From Crotophaga sulcirostris (lineage: Eukaryota > Chordata > Aves > Cuculiformes > Crotophagidae): 64,000 nt of DNA. The stretch is taken from positions 62,001 to 126,000 of the forward strand of contig VYZB01000371.1 in the NCBI GenBank assembly GCA_013397455.1. Reading direction: 5' to 3'. The translations under genes and the position numbers were made by a program. Below, in pieces: positions 50,901-64,000 of this stretch (positions are counted from its first letter, which is position 1; every line of letters starts with the position of its first letter). The notes under the pieces were generated by a model. It worked only from the letters and a program-made list of their open reading frames with translations. It was not told the DNA's origin and did no database searches.

Positions 50901-53900
50901 CAGCTTTATTGACAATTCCCTTGTGTTCCTGAGGAACTTGCTGTATCCCTGGCTGCAGAGGGTGAAACTGATTTTTATCTCACTGCCTACTTGGGCAGAG
51001 TTTGAATCCATGTTTTGGTAGCATCAGCTATCCTGCTGAAGCCAGTGGGGTCATATGGAGTCAGACTGTTCCTTGAAAATCAGTGGACCTTCCCCAGTTC
51101 TTAGTTTCATTATGCCTTTGGTAAAAATGATACCTGAATAAGTTCTAATGAGAAGCTTATTAGATCAGCAGCCTATCTCCGTCCTAATTTTATGCATCTC
51201 TGAAGTATGTGTATCAATGGCTCATTAACTGCAAACCTGCAATTTTAGGAAGGGTATCCAAGTTCATAAACACTCTTTGGCATCCTGCTGTGAACCTCGG
51301 TAACAAAACAACTTGCTTTTCCTTAGGGGAACCTTGGGTATCATCAAGCTGTCTCTTAATTTCATATCTTTGCCTTCTATTAGATTAGAACACGAAAAAG
51401 TTGAGATATCATGAGCTGAAACAATGTATGAGGTAGTTTTGTGAAACTTGTGAGAATGAGTACCCAAAATTCATGTGCTGCATTGTTTAAGTATAGATAC
51501 ACCTATAGCCATTTTCTGGGCTGGAAGCTGGTTCAGCCAAGGAAGAAATGAGATTTTTGGTTCATGGAGAGCTTGTTTACCAGAACTGCATGGTGCATTG
51601 GTATTTTTGGTGGACTGAAGATTTGAAAACTTCGCTTATTTTATAAGTTGAGGTGTTTTTTTCAGAAATGTTTGGAAGTTTACTTTGAAGGAAACTGAAA
51701 TTTCATTTTATTTAATAGCATCCTTTAAGAATGATGATATTCTAAAACACCAAAATTTGCCTTTAGAAACTCTTCAGAAATTACTTTAAGATATGTAATG
51801 CAGTGAGAAGGGAATTGTGTGTGATGGTTATTTGACTTTTTGGCGTTGTCTAGCATTTTCTTCTCTTTAAAAAAAAAAAGAAACCAATGCTCCCCACCCC
51901 ATCTCCACCTTTAATACTTCTTTGAATGAGATATATGTAAGAGATACTGTGAATATACTCTGCTCTGGAGCTGTAGAGGGAGTTGTGGCTCTGAAAGCAG
52001 GATATTGTTTACTGTTCATTCTCATTTTTGGGAGCAACCTAAATTTAATGACTTGTACATAGGAGGTGAGACTGAAAAATGGTGTGGTCAAAGCTCCACC
52101 ACTGCCCTCTGAAGTAAGAGGGAAGGGCACAGAAAAGGCTTAGAAGACAGAAGCGTAAGGAGTAATAATGGTAATAATGGAGCTTTCAGGGACATAATGT
52201 TTTTCTTTTTTTTTCTTTTTTTTTTTCAGAGTCTGCACCATTTATCTGCACTAGAATTTTTTTCCACACTCAGAATAACCTGAGCTCAGAGACAAAAGAA
52301 GAGAGACCATGCTGTGTATTAAAGAAATTCAAAGAAATCCCTACAAATGGTATTACAGACTGAGAAGTACTGTGAACAGGTACAGGCAAATCTGAACATA
52401 AACTAGAAGACAGAAATTAAATGTAGTGTAAGAGGCACTACATTAATGTAGCAATTATATTTAGGATTACCCTTTCTAATAGCTGGCACTGGGCAGCATT
52501 ACTTAAACATGTCTTTTCTGAAGAGGCAACTGTGTTAGTAGTCATGCCAGTAGTATTACAGAGAGAAGGAGCTTCTTAAATGCTGCAGAAGTGTCTTTGG
52601 TAACTTTACACTCCAGGTTACTAATGGAAGCTTGAGGATATTGTCTCTAACTACTATTAAGACAGTCAATTGTGTATTTTAATATTTCCACTTCAACTTT
52701 GTGGTAGCTGATTTACAAAGAGGCTATGGCTCAGGCCACATATGTTCCATTCATAACTACCTAGATGTGAATATGAAGCAAATTGTATGGATATCTCTAT
52801 AAATAATTTTTCAGGGAAAACAGTTTACGTTAATTTGCGCTTTGGGATTGCTTTTCTCTTGTTAATATTTGGATTGTCCCATGGAAGTAGTTCAATTCTT
52901 GAATTCTCTTTAGTAATAAATTTAGGGGTTTTTTATTACATAAGTATCAGATTATTGTTTAATTGCAGTAATGGCAGAAAAAAATGCCTTTGCAATCTCT
53001 GTGAGAACAGAATGGTTTGAAGCAGCACAGCTTGTCCAATGCATTAACAATACTTGGATTTAAAACATTATTTCTATGTGAATCTTTAGAATTTCTGGAA
53101 TACAATGAGAGGAGAATTGCCGAGAACTTATGAAAAACGTTGCCTCATTGATTCTTTCAGAAATGACTGGAAAATAGGTGGAATGATCTTATATTCAGTT
53201 AGCTAGGAACCTAGAGGCCATCGGAAATGCTTTGGTGTTCAATATGCTAAGCTGCATGGAAGTCAAACAAAATATTGATAGAGAAGTGCTCCTGTCTCAT
53301 TTGATTGTGGGTAGCCTTGGAGGGGAGAGACAGGACACAAATAAAACATCTACTATAAAAACCAAATTTCGGGGCTTCAGAGGAAACATGTATTGGGGAA
53401 AAAATGGACTACTCTAATATATCATTAGCATTAAAGGATCTCTGGGACTACTATTCAGTCATAGAGTAGGACACAGAGTTAGAAATTCAGTACAGTTGTG
53501 GAGAAGTGTAATACCCAAAACATTTTGGAGGCATAAAAGTATAGCAATAAATCACTTGTCAGTGTAGATAATAGAACACTACATCATTTTCTATCAGCTA
53601 AAGTAAAGGTTATACACGATTGTTTACTCAAACAGCATGACCTTACTGGAATATTCAGCATTGACATCATGGCTGCTCAGGACCAGAATGCCTGGGAGTA
53701 AGGGGGTAGGTGGTCTTCTGTGCACTCTTCTGCACGGTGGTGTTTCTCTGCTGTCCCATTCCTGCTGTCTGTTATGTCTGTTGCTTTTGCTGAACGAGGT
53801 GAGTTGGGAGAAAGGGGAAATGGCCAGTACTTTTATTTTAGCCTGTGCTATACTGACCTTTCTAAATCGTATTGAGGAGGGTGGACGTGGGGAGGGGTGG

Positions 53901-56900
53901 GACTGGTGAAGAGTTCAACTGCTACTGATAAAGGTCTTGAGAAAAAAAGGTAGGAAGGAAACAATTACAATTATTACGAGGAGCCTGCCTTCAGCTCCTC
54001 CTGAGGCACAGCAGTTATGAACTGCCCAATTCATTATTTACAGTGTGCTTCTGTAATTGAAATATTTTACCTTTCCCTGCAGTTGTTATAATTTCTGAAA
54101 AAGATGCCTGGGTATTTAGTAGCAATAGTGATAGCAAAATTTGAAAGACAATGATTATTGAAGTAAGGAAAAGAATTACTTCCCTTGAAAAAATAAAATG
54201 TTGACTGTAAATATTATTCAAAATGTTCTGAATAAAGACAGTATGGTAAATGAATAGCTTGTTTTGCTTTGAATAGAGAGCTGTTAAAAATCACAAATAT
54301 TTACATTTGAATAGAAGCACTAAGGTACTTCAATGTCTTTACAACTAATGGTCTGTAACCAGAAATACCATTTTAAAGGAGCCTTTATAAGTATTATTTT
54401 TCTGCCATGAAATTGCACAGAAGGTGGGCAACGTTATAGATTAAAAGTAAATTGCAGGAGACAGTTGAGACTACACATTGCCACCATTATATTGAGTGGT
54501 TTTTTATGCTAAATTAGTTTAAATGGGACTGTCTTTGGACTCTCATCTCAATAAGATTTAGCCTGAAATAGGAGTTGCACTATGCCCGAAGTGGTCACTA
54601 ATTTAATTTTTTTCTGTTGTGGCTTGTCTTGATCAGGATTTTTTCTTGTGTTCTATGATGTAATGAATTTTCTCCCTATGTTCAGAGAATATAGGGACCC
54701 CTTTGCTGATGTCGGTAAAATTATAAATTGCACCTTCTTGTTTTTTCTTTAGTTGCTGTAATCTCATGAAGACTGTTTATAAAGCAAGGCTAAGGGAACA
54801 TAAAATCCTCCTTTTAGCATGAAGCAATACTGTTTCCACTCAAACTCATGTGATGAGGAAGCTGCTTTTTTTTTTTTCTGTCTGTTTTAGAGGTGTCAGA
54901 AATTGTGATTTGTATTCCACACTGGAGACTTGAACTGTTTCTCCCGTCTATATTGCCTGTCACAACAGCAGTGTAAATTATAAAAAAAGTCTGCAGTTTT
55001 GGATTTTAAAAAATGGGATGTGGCTTAGCTAAAAAAAGAGACATTGATGATACTACATGGTAAGTGGAGTGTAACTCTGAGGGACATACATGCCTGAAAG
55101 CTTGTTACCCTTTAATCAGGATGGCAAAAGCAGCTTGATATACTTACAATATTTAATTTTCTCTTGCTCTTCAAGATATGGATACTCATCTCATGGTGAG
55201 TTCACATTGAGTAATTCACTGCATCTGTGTTGTGGGGCCTCTTCTAATATCATCTCCTTCCTGGATATGCAAGTGAAAGCAGAAGAAAGCATTTAAATCA
55301 ATGAAGCTAACAAATAAACAGCATGTGGCTGACGCATGACCCATCAGTTAGAAAATACAGCGTGTAGGTCATATTGATGGCTTCTGGTGAAGAACCATAC
55401 TGAATATTGACAGCAGAAGTCTGTATGTCCCATCTAATTGGGATTATGTTTATGTGGAACTATAGCAAGTTAACAATAGTGAGGAAAATGTGATCCAGCT
55501 TTCTACTAAAAGATAAGATATTACAACAGTAATGGAGTTTGTGTTCCGGAAATATTTTTCAAAACTTAATTTCAGGTATACAGGCAATATGAGCCTTTTA
55601 TTTCTGTTCTATATAAGAAAGAAGTTGATGTGAATAATGGAAAATTATCTCTTTTCAGGAATTCTCAGTTTATTTACTATTTTCATTTTAATTTCTATCT
55701 TTCCTTGAACTACAGACATTTTTAAATGGAAATCCTAGGATTTATAGAGCAGGTAAATAGCAAACAAAAAACCAGAGGAAAATGATCTAAAACATCGTTA
55801 TTACTACCTGAGTGATTGAATTCCCTTTAGCAGACACATACTTGTCCAAATAATAACTACAAATATGCCATGTTCATGAGGTGCTGATATGCTGTGAATT
55901 ACCACAAGTTTCCCTTTTGAGCAAAATTAATTGATGTTAAATTTTAGTTCTTCAAGAGGACTAACATAAAAAAAAAAAATCTGCATTATAATGTCTTTTT
56001 AAAGGGATTTTCAGGAAATCATGATGTTAGTTCAACATCCCAGAGCAGTTGACTACTTCAATTCAGGCTACTAGGGATGAATTTTTCAGGGAGCTGAGTC
56101 CTTAACCTGAGTGCGATGTTTTCATTTTGGTGCAATTTATTTAGTAGTTCTGAAGTATTCTGAAATATTGACTTATAATCTACTACTTTCTGGATTTTGG
56201 ATCAAATTTTATCGAGTTACATGCAAACATTCTTCTGAAGTTTTTGTCTTATCTTCCTCAAACTACTCTCTTCAACTTATTGGAAATATTACGCTTACTG
56301 CGTACAAATTAATAACTACTTCAAATTCTGATCAGATTGGAGAGCAAGTGAATTCTATCTAAACCAGAAGAAAAGTAATTGAGTCTTTTGAATCCCAAAA
56401 GGTAAGTTTAGTTCAGTATTATTGTAAACATAGCGAGCACCTGCTCTATGCATTTTTATGGCTCTGATACATTTCTAGTGATCTTAGTACAGGAAATCAA
56501 TGCAAGTCATAGTACTGTGGTTTCCACTTTTTCTGACAAGGTTATTGCCAAGTGAATTCAGAAGAACCCTCTGAACACACACCTTATCTTTAGCACCCTA
56601 GGTCTTTATTTAAGTAACTGCAAGAATAAAAATTAAAAAGGGAGCCAAATAACTTCCACGTATATGTAATTTTTCAATTTTTGGCAAAGCACTTCAGCTA
56701 TAAAATGGAAAGACATTTGTATGTGTTTGCCTTGTAGCTTGCCATCTACGTGACTTAGACAGAAACATTTGCCAGTAAACTGTGCAAAAGTCTAAGCAAA
56801 GATCTTGCTTAAATGTCACTAAAATTGTTTTGTGGATTCTGTGATATATAGCACCTATGCTGATCTTCTCTACTGAGAGGGTGTGGTAATGCCTTATCAA

Positions 56901-59900
56901 GTGGTGCAGACCATTTTTGTCATCACGTGTATTGTTCATTTGCCTGTTTTTAGAGTAAATCATGTACTGAAAAATCTGGAGTGTAGATTCTGGGCAATGG
57001 AACTAGGCTGCATCCTGTACTTTTGAGACAGAAGATTCATAATAAAAATTGAAAGTCCTACTAGGATACCACCTACTTTTCACTGAATCTTAATTTTTAA
57101 TAAAAACCAATTCTAGTCTACATGTCTACAACCAGAATATATTGTTAATCTTAGCAAGTTCTAAATCCTTTTAAAAGGATGATAATGAGGTACATGGGGA
57201 TTTAATAACTATTATGTCATAGGCAGATAGGACACTGGCTTAGCACAGGTCAAATTCATTTAGCTAATGAAGGATACAGTGTTGTGCGAGCAGCCCAAAA
57301 GGTCGTCAGGCAAACAAGGAACCATTAAAGTGGAAGTAGAAGAGGGAAGTGATATGTTTTAGAAATAGCTTGATGTTCACAGAGAGAGGTAAAGAACTCT
57401 TAACAGGGTGCTGTCAGTGTGGGTGTAGCTTTGGGATTGTGACCAAGTGAAAGTGCATGGTATGCAGTGAAGAAAGTACAGTACAGAATGAATACATTGA
57501 TATAATGTCAGGAAATATTCAAAGGAAGATAACAGAAAAGATGAGAAGGATGAAAAGACTTTTATAAGAGGAAAAAAATATTGTTGTATATGAATTATAT
57601 TAAGTAGCTATTACTGATTGTACAACATCTTAAATACTTTCACTCCAGTCTGACACTAGTCTTAGTTTTAGGACATTTTTCTACAGTGTGTTGTGTACAA
57701 CTGTGCACTGTGAGATTTAGCACCTCATTACAGTTTCTGGAAAAATGAATTCCTTTGTGATACCTGATATTCCATTTACTTGAACTTGATCCTCTCCTTA
57801 GTCAAGGAGGAAGAAGGATAATACTAGTGCCTTCTCATTCCTGAGAATTTGGAACCTTTTTTTTCACTGCTATTACTGCCTGCTTCTAAGGGGCCTTGAA
57901 GGACTTAACACAGTTTAAAAACCACAGAAATACTCCCAACCCTGTAAAATACTTCCACTTAATAAGTGTCTGTTTACTCTTTCTTTTCCCAGAATTAGGT
58001 GGAATAACAATCACAAAAGACTCGTTTGGAATGAATGTATCCCATAAATATCTTTTTATAGGGTTTCCTCTGTAGTTTAGCATTATGCTAAATAGGCCAT
58101 TATTTTAAAGCACCATTTTATTTTTTTTAACAAGCAGCCTGCAGCTTTTGCATCTGTAAGCTGTCACAACACCCATGCTTGTGAATGGTGTCTGTAAACA
58201 GATTTTTGCCGATTTTTTTTTTTTTCAAACGAAGCTAAACTAATGCTTACAAATGGAAGTATTGCACCTCAGAGCAAAGTACCTTTCCGTTAATTACAGT
58301 TTTTTTAAACTTTCAGCTTTCTATCACAGCGTCCTGGAGGTGGCAGCAAAGTACGCACAAGTGAAGTAAAATGAACACTAACGCATAAACAAGCAAGAGA
58401 TTAATGATGCTCTGCAGTACTGATGATGACTCTGACTAAATGCATGAGCCTCTTCTAGCTCAAAATGACAGTGCAGATAAATAGAGGGTTGATGTATTTA
58501 TCTATTGTTTTTTAATTATGTTTGGTTTCATCCAAGTGCACTGAATCCCTCCTTTTACATCTCCATTTTTAGAGAAGATTGAAGTTTTGTATGTTCTTTC
58601 TCTTTCTTTTCCAGTATCATTACAAACAAATAAGGCAAAACCCCCTTTTGATTAAAATTTTTCAGTTTGGTGCAGCAATCCAACATAGTTCAAAACCTGT
58701 CTTCACTAGTCTGCCTATATTTTTCAAACAGCTTTTCTTAATCTGGAAATATATGCATTTCAATCCCTTTTGGTTTTCATGTCTTCAACATTCATAATGG
58801 TATGATTAACCGGCAAGGTGATTCATACTCCAATAACAGATTGCAAAGGACATCATATTAGACATCCTGAGAACCCTCTTTACTCCAAAGTATACATACA
58901 ATAATGCCCCAGAGACATGAGTTATGGCTGCTGTACCGTGAATAACAAGAACAGTGAGTGCTGGCAGAAACATTATTAAAATGAAAGAGAGAAAACTCCT
59001 TGCTGCCAAATTGCAACTGTTGGTTTCAATGTTAAACTTGTTTGTCAAAATACTATTGGGTGGAATCGATAAAAGCCGCAGACAGAATGTTCTACAGGTT
59101 AGCAGTCTAATGCAGGAAAGTTCATTTTAGATCGATCTAAATGGGAATATTTTTTTGTAAAGAATATAGTGTAGCCTTTTGCAAATGCATAGCTGGCTTT
59201 GTTGATTAAAAGAGAAGACCTGGAGCACAGAGCCATTTATTCACAGACACAATGTAGGCAGTAATGGAACAATTTCTCTGCTCCCACTTTAGCAGTGTGC
59301 CTAAATCCCAGCTTGCATGAAAGGCTTCAGGGGATCAAAAGACATCATGTTCCAGAGAAATTTGATATTTGGATTCCATGAAACAATATGCATGCTAAAG
59401 CTTTGTATTATGTGGTTACTGGGAGGGGGAAAGAGGGATGCGTCTGGCTAGCATGAGAAAAACTTTAAGGTCTTGCTTTCCTCCTTTGGCTTCAGTGGTG
59501 AGTGTGGTGGGCAGCTGTAGCTATGAACTGCATGGACATAGAGCTCTTGGGGCCTGCACAGGTATGAGCCGCAGAGAAGGGTCTCTGTACTACAGCTGTG
59601 ACAGCTTCTGCAGGAGCTTCAGTGAAAGCCTGTAAGAAAGCCTGAAAGCAGTCCGTTCTTGGCAATGTTATGTTACAATGTCTTTTTCCTCAACGCTTTA
59701 GCATATCCAAAGGGAAGACTGGTGTTCCCAGCACCTGTTTAAAGAGGAAGGAAGCAGAAGCCTGACTGTAGGAATGTGTAAAAGAAAGAGTAGAAACTAT
59801 TGCCACAATGTGTTTCTTTCCTACTGAGTGAAAGAATTTGCAGCATATTTAAACCAAATCGCTACTCTCTCAGCATCTCACTTTGAGTGGCAGTGACAGT

Positions 59901-61225
59901 GACGGTGTGGTTTTTGGATTGCCCCTTTTATGGCAGGTATGACTGAAGTAAAATCTGTTTCCTACTCCTTCTCTGAGTTCTTGCAAGGTTTGCTATTTTA
60001 TCTAACCACTACTTCATCCATGGCTTTTTGCCTAATAAAAGAATCACAAATGCCTCTGATTGTTTCTAAATATAGTTGTAGTAGTATGATAGTGTAATTA
60101 TCATAGTATAACGTGCAATATGTTTGAGCTAGTGTAAACGAGCAGTAGGAGACCCCTATGTTTTAAAATACATGCTTAAGCAATTAGAAAAATGTTGTAG
60201 ATTTCTTTAGAAGAATTTTATTTCTATTATTTAGGTGAACTGATAAAAAGCTATTTCAGACAGCCTTTTTTGCATTATTCACTGTGGGTTTTTCCCCAAA
60301 ACAAGGATGAACAGTAATATTCTGATAAAATTATAAAGATGTCTGTTTACAGACTTAAAACCTATCTTCATAATAATAAAGTGTTAATCTGTGTTTAAAA
60401 AAAACCCCAAACATTACCTGGGTTTATTTGGAAATATGAATTACAACCAAATTCTTTATTTCAGGAAGACCTCTCCTGAAGTCCTTAAAACTGATATTTT
60501 TAATGAATAACCATTTTTAGTTTAGCTTACATGAAGTTTAACTTGGAGGTTCACACCGCTTTTGCTTAAACCACTTTGAAGTAAGATTCAAGTTACTCTC
60601 AGGCAACATTTTGCTGAGCATGTGGTCATAGATAACAGGATTCTGATCCCAAATTCTTGTATTATAACAAATTTCTTGTTTAGTTATAATGTGTGTTGAC
60701 TATTAAGCGTTAAGTGATGGGAAACCAATCAGACCAATGTGGTGTTGTCCCAAATAATAACTGCCCTTATTGTTTAAAAACAAAGCAAACCAAAAACCAA
60801 CAAACCCAAAAGAACCCACTTTTTCAATAACGTGTGTTCAACTTCCACTCTTCAGTCACTGGGTATGTTGGTCAGATTGAGTTGTATCTTGTAAGTGGTC
60901 CTGTTGGCTATTGTGGGGCCACACAAAGTACAAAATACTTGATCTGCATATTCATACTACAATCTGCCTCACAGCATGCCATTTCTCTGGACGGGGGGTG
61001 GGTAGCATGCTCAATTCCTGAACTCCCAATATGTGCCAGTGAAACTGATGCAATCTACTATACTTTACTAACAGACCACATTTTTACAAAATAGTGAGTG
61101 TGATTATTTAATTTGAGCAGGAAAATATAAACCAACAGAATGTCTTGCTTTTGTGCATTCCCTTTTCCCTTTGTTAATTAGACAGACCTAGAATCCTTCC
61201 CAGCAATAAACCATCTCCCCATTCA
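38990..61225. other. Long intergenic desert, no gene seen
   Basis: About 22 kb of AT-rich sequence without a recognisable coding exon, RNA gene or young repeat. A purine-rich stretch lies at about 39160-39480, an A/C-rich stretch at 40658-40705, and a T/C tract at about 52200-52233. In other amniotes the region next to C4orf33 is a gene desert that may hold long-range enhancers; none can be identified here from sequence alone. Confidence 0.55.
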
Positions 61226-61228
61226 GTT

Positions 61229-61855
61229 ATCATAGAATCATTAAGGTTGAACAAGACCTCCAAGATCATGAAGTCCAATCATCAGTGCAACACCACCGTG
61301 CCTACTCAACCATGTCCTGAAGTGCCACATCTACATGCTTTTTGAACCCCTCCTGGGATGAAGACTCCACCACTTCCCTGGGCAGCCTGTTCCAATGCTT
61401 CACCATTCTTCCGACCAGTACATCTCCCAGCAGTCGTTCTCTGTTTGTAAACAGCAGGCCAAGCAAGGAATCTCCCCTGGTAGGCTCACTTAACAGCTGT
61501 GTCAGAAAGCTATTTTCCACCCACTCCAAAAACCTCCTAGACTGTTTCCTCTCTGCTGTGTTTTATTCCCAGCAGAAGTCTGGTGAGTTGAAGCCCCCCA
61601 TGAGAATAAGGGATAGCGATTGAGAGACTTCTGCCAGCTGCTTGTAGAAGGCTTCATCTACTTCCCAACAGGATACCTGCCTTGCTGGCCTTCCCCCTCA
61701 TCCTTATTGTTAAGCACTAGACCTTATCATCGCAATCGCTGAGCTCTGTACAATTGAAAACTTCCCTAACACCTGTACATAACTTCCCCCATTGCCTCTG
61801 CTTCCTTGCCTATCCCTTCTGAAGAACTTATTGTCCCCTAAGTCAGCTGTGTCCT
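61229..61855 (-). mobile_element. Internally deleted CR1 LINE (endonuclease segment joined to 3' end)
   Basis: The left part (61229-61408) is the CR1 3' terminus on the minus strand, with catagaatcattaaggttg and coding pattern HWNRLPREVVESSSQEGF. From about 61414 to 61855 the sequence matches the ORF2 endonuclease region instead. It has FLTQLLSEPTRGDSLLGLLF then TNRERLLGDV, and further right a MGGFNSPDFC stretch matching the MGDFNYPDICW motif. The reverse transcriptase domain between them is missing. The reading frame stays open through the junction for a 75-codon stretch (61302-61529). The 5' end is truncated. Confidence 0.85.
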
Positions 61856-64000
61856 GGCTGCACATGGAGTGATTTGAGAAATCTTTTTACTCCTAAAGAG
61901 ATCTTTAAGTGACAGGCAAGAATGCAACAATGAAACATTCTATTAAAAGGGAGTGCTAAAAATTAGACTCAAAATATGTAAGCTGTTCTGTTCTTTATTG
62001 TTAGTTTTCTGTAAAGAAAAATAAATTTTGTTGAAGATGATTGAATAATTTTGGTTTGAAATGTATCCCATAAATGTTAAAGAATTTCATCCTAAAATCA
62101 AGAAGATGCCAATATAGAACTTCGCAATGAACAGATTAAGCCAAGTCTTTCAGCCATGACTACAAATGACAATGTCTGATTAAGCCAGTTAAAGGACTAT
62201 CGGTGCTGTCTTTATCTGATTTATTTTATAAACACATTGTGAGTCTTGCAAAAATATATCCACTGCTAGCCATGTGAGCTCAGATTTCTTTTGTGCTCTT
62301 ATGCTGCTAAATGTTCTGTCTTCTTTGTGGACTGGGTCTTTATGTCTTTTTCTTTACTAAGAGCTCAGGCATTTAACTTAACATGCGTGAGCTCAGCTAT
62401 AGTAACTGACTCCCTGTACATTTTCAGTTTGATGCAAGTGTGAATTTTAATGCCTTTGTTGTTTGAGCTAACAGTTTTTATAAGTAGCTGGCCAAAATTC
62501 TGCAGATACACTGTGACTGCTGCTCAGGTGATTAGTAACCCATTAAGCTATGGAAATGTAGCTGTCTGTATGATCTTTGGATACATGGCTGTTAGATGTG
62601 TATATTTTTTTTTACTTCGTTTGACTGCCTTTCTGCATTGAGTTGCTCATACTCCTAATTATCCATAGCAAATAATAATTGCATATTTATTTAATTCTTT
62701 GTGCTTCCTACCCTTTGTTCTGTACCTGGTTTCTTCACTAGAAGCAATGAACTAAACATGGTAGAAAGCATGATTTTTAGAGGTTAGCAGGACTGTTAGA
62801 GCTAATACAATGAGCTGAGACAATGTTAGGCAACAGCAGTTATGGTCTTCCTAAAAATCTGTGTTTTGTGTGGGTAATTGTTTCAGTTGTGAATGACAAT
62901 TTAGCAAAGGTGGAATTTAGCCCAAAGTTGGGAAGCAGATAGAATGGCCCATTGCTGATACAGGATGAAATGAGATTTGCAAATTCTTTGCAATTTATTT
63001 GCGGGTTTGAAGAATTTTGAACCTCAGTCCTGTGACATATGGAGCCATCTTAAAGGAAAATAAATTTACTGAAAATATTTTTATTAATAGAGACCACTAT
63101 GAGAGTACACAATTTTTATACCATTTTTACAAGTTGTTCTCATTGCAGTCTTAAGACTACAATGCTGCCATCATACTCTCTAGATAATGACTTCCTGTTG
63201 ATGTACTCCAGCTGATGAAACCCATTTGTATGTTTTTTTATAAGCCGTGCATTCAAATTTTCTCCTCTTGTATTAAATTCCTACTGATTGTGACTGTCAT
63301 CAGTTTTTGTGAGTGTGAAAAATCTGATCAAATCTTTTTTGCTAAGAAGTGTACTTTAAGAAGACTTGCTTATATTAAGGCTGTAACATATTATCACTCA
63401 GAAGATTCCGATTCTGCAGCTGGGAAAGACGGCCTTAAGGTGAAGGAGGAAACTCTAGCTTCTGGTCAGAAGTGGTTGATGGCAGACTCCTGTTCTGGTT
63501 TGATGCTAAGCCTGCGTAATTCCCCTGTCTCATGACTTTCTAGCATGTTTCAGGATCTAGGTTGTGACTGCTTAGGTAAATTACTTAAATGTAAAGAACT
63601 TGCATGCCTTCATTATGCAGATGTTATGCATTTCTAGTTATTCTTTATCTCATGCAAAAAGGCTACTGCTATGATGATTGCCAGAGGTTGGATGAAGCAC
63701 ATTCCTGGATGTAAACCATCTGAAGATGAAATGAAAAATTAAGTAATATTGATGCGCACTGTAAAGTATTTCGGGATGTTTTTCAGATTTGATGTGACCT
63801 ATTTGTTAGAAGACGATAGCTATGGTTAATAAATCTGAGCTATAGCTTGCTGTCATGTAAAAGGAGCTTTCAACCATGTTCTTGATGGGTCACAGCTCAA
63901 CTTTACTGTGTGTTTTCTGTTGCTCCTTACCTGGCCTAGACCAGTCCTATATGTATATGGCTATCCCTTCAGTACTTAGGAGGTTCTACCCAGTTAAGAA
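61856..64000. other. Intergenic, no feature seen
   Basis: AT-rich to the window edge. Open frames at 62450-62641 and 63215-63535 match nothing I know. Confidence 0.55.

Noticed and set aside
52200..52233. Long T/C tract ending in cag, resembling a splice acceptor
   Set aside because: The sequence after it has no open coding exon of known type. It may equally be the reverse of a decayed poly(A) tail.
53637..53909. 90-codon plus-strand frame with a leucine/cysteine-rich signal-like segment
   Set aside because: The hydrophobic stretch comes from a T/C-rich tract. There is no recognisable domain or splice context.
58806..59048. 80-codon minus-strand frame that looked faintly like a DRAM-type membrane protein
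   Set aside because: The similarity is limited to a short hydrophobic HVSGALL-like stretch. Upstream and downstream frames show no further match.
61342..61623. 93-codon plus-strand open frame
   Set aside because: Antisense shadow of the internally deleted CR1 copy.
1..64000. CRISPR array, tRNA, rRNA or prokaryote-type operon
   Set aside because: No regularly spaced repeats, no cloverleaf-like segments with A/B boxes noticed, and the gene structure is clearly vertebrate.

Overview
The window looks like nuclear DNA of a bird. It is AT-rich, its genes are split by introns, and most recognisable repeats are CR1 LINEs with the avian 3' end (…gtgattctatga). The species cannot be fixed from the sequence.

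Two protein-coding genes stand head to head around a CpG island at about 21.1-22.3 kb. To the left, on the minus strand, is the 5' half of SCLT1 (sodium channel and clathrin linker 1, a coiled-coil protein of the centriole distal appendage). Twelve coding exons can be placed, from the ATG at 21313 to the exon ending at 1561. They join in phase into 362 codons, and the gene continues past the left edge. To the right, on the plus strand, is a complete copy of the C4orf33 homologue (UPF0462 family). Five coding exons between 26763 and 31102 give 197 aa, with a poly(A) signal at 31369. The same divergent pair exists at human 4q28.2, so the order is conserved synteny.

The shared promoter region holds a five-unit minisatellite of roughly 100-120 bp units, a (GGGGC)5 run, a consensus NRF1 site and a G-rich GGGGTG tract just inside SCLT1 intron 1. 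The SCLT1 introns hold a 205-bp hAT-type MITE with clear TIRs and 8-bp target duplications, two CR1 copies, and a 24-bp perfect palindrome. C4orf33 intron 1 starts with two CR1 copies in the same orientation.

From about 31.4 kb to the right edge I find no convincing protein-coding gene. This fits the gene desert that follows C4orf33 in other amniotes. It holds an old CR1 remnant (32.3-32.7 kb), an older amniote CR1/L3-like remnant (38.5-39.0 kb), and a CR1 copy (61.2-61.9 kb) whose endonuclease segment is joined directly to the 3' terminal segment with the reverse transcriptase missing. I found no CRISPR array, tRNA, rRNA or undescribed multi-gene system. The most unusual items are the promoter minisatellite, the internally deleted CR1, the alternative SCLT1 splice donor and the MITE.
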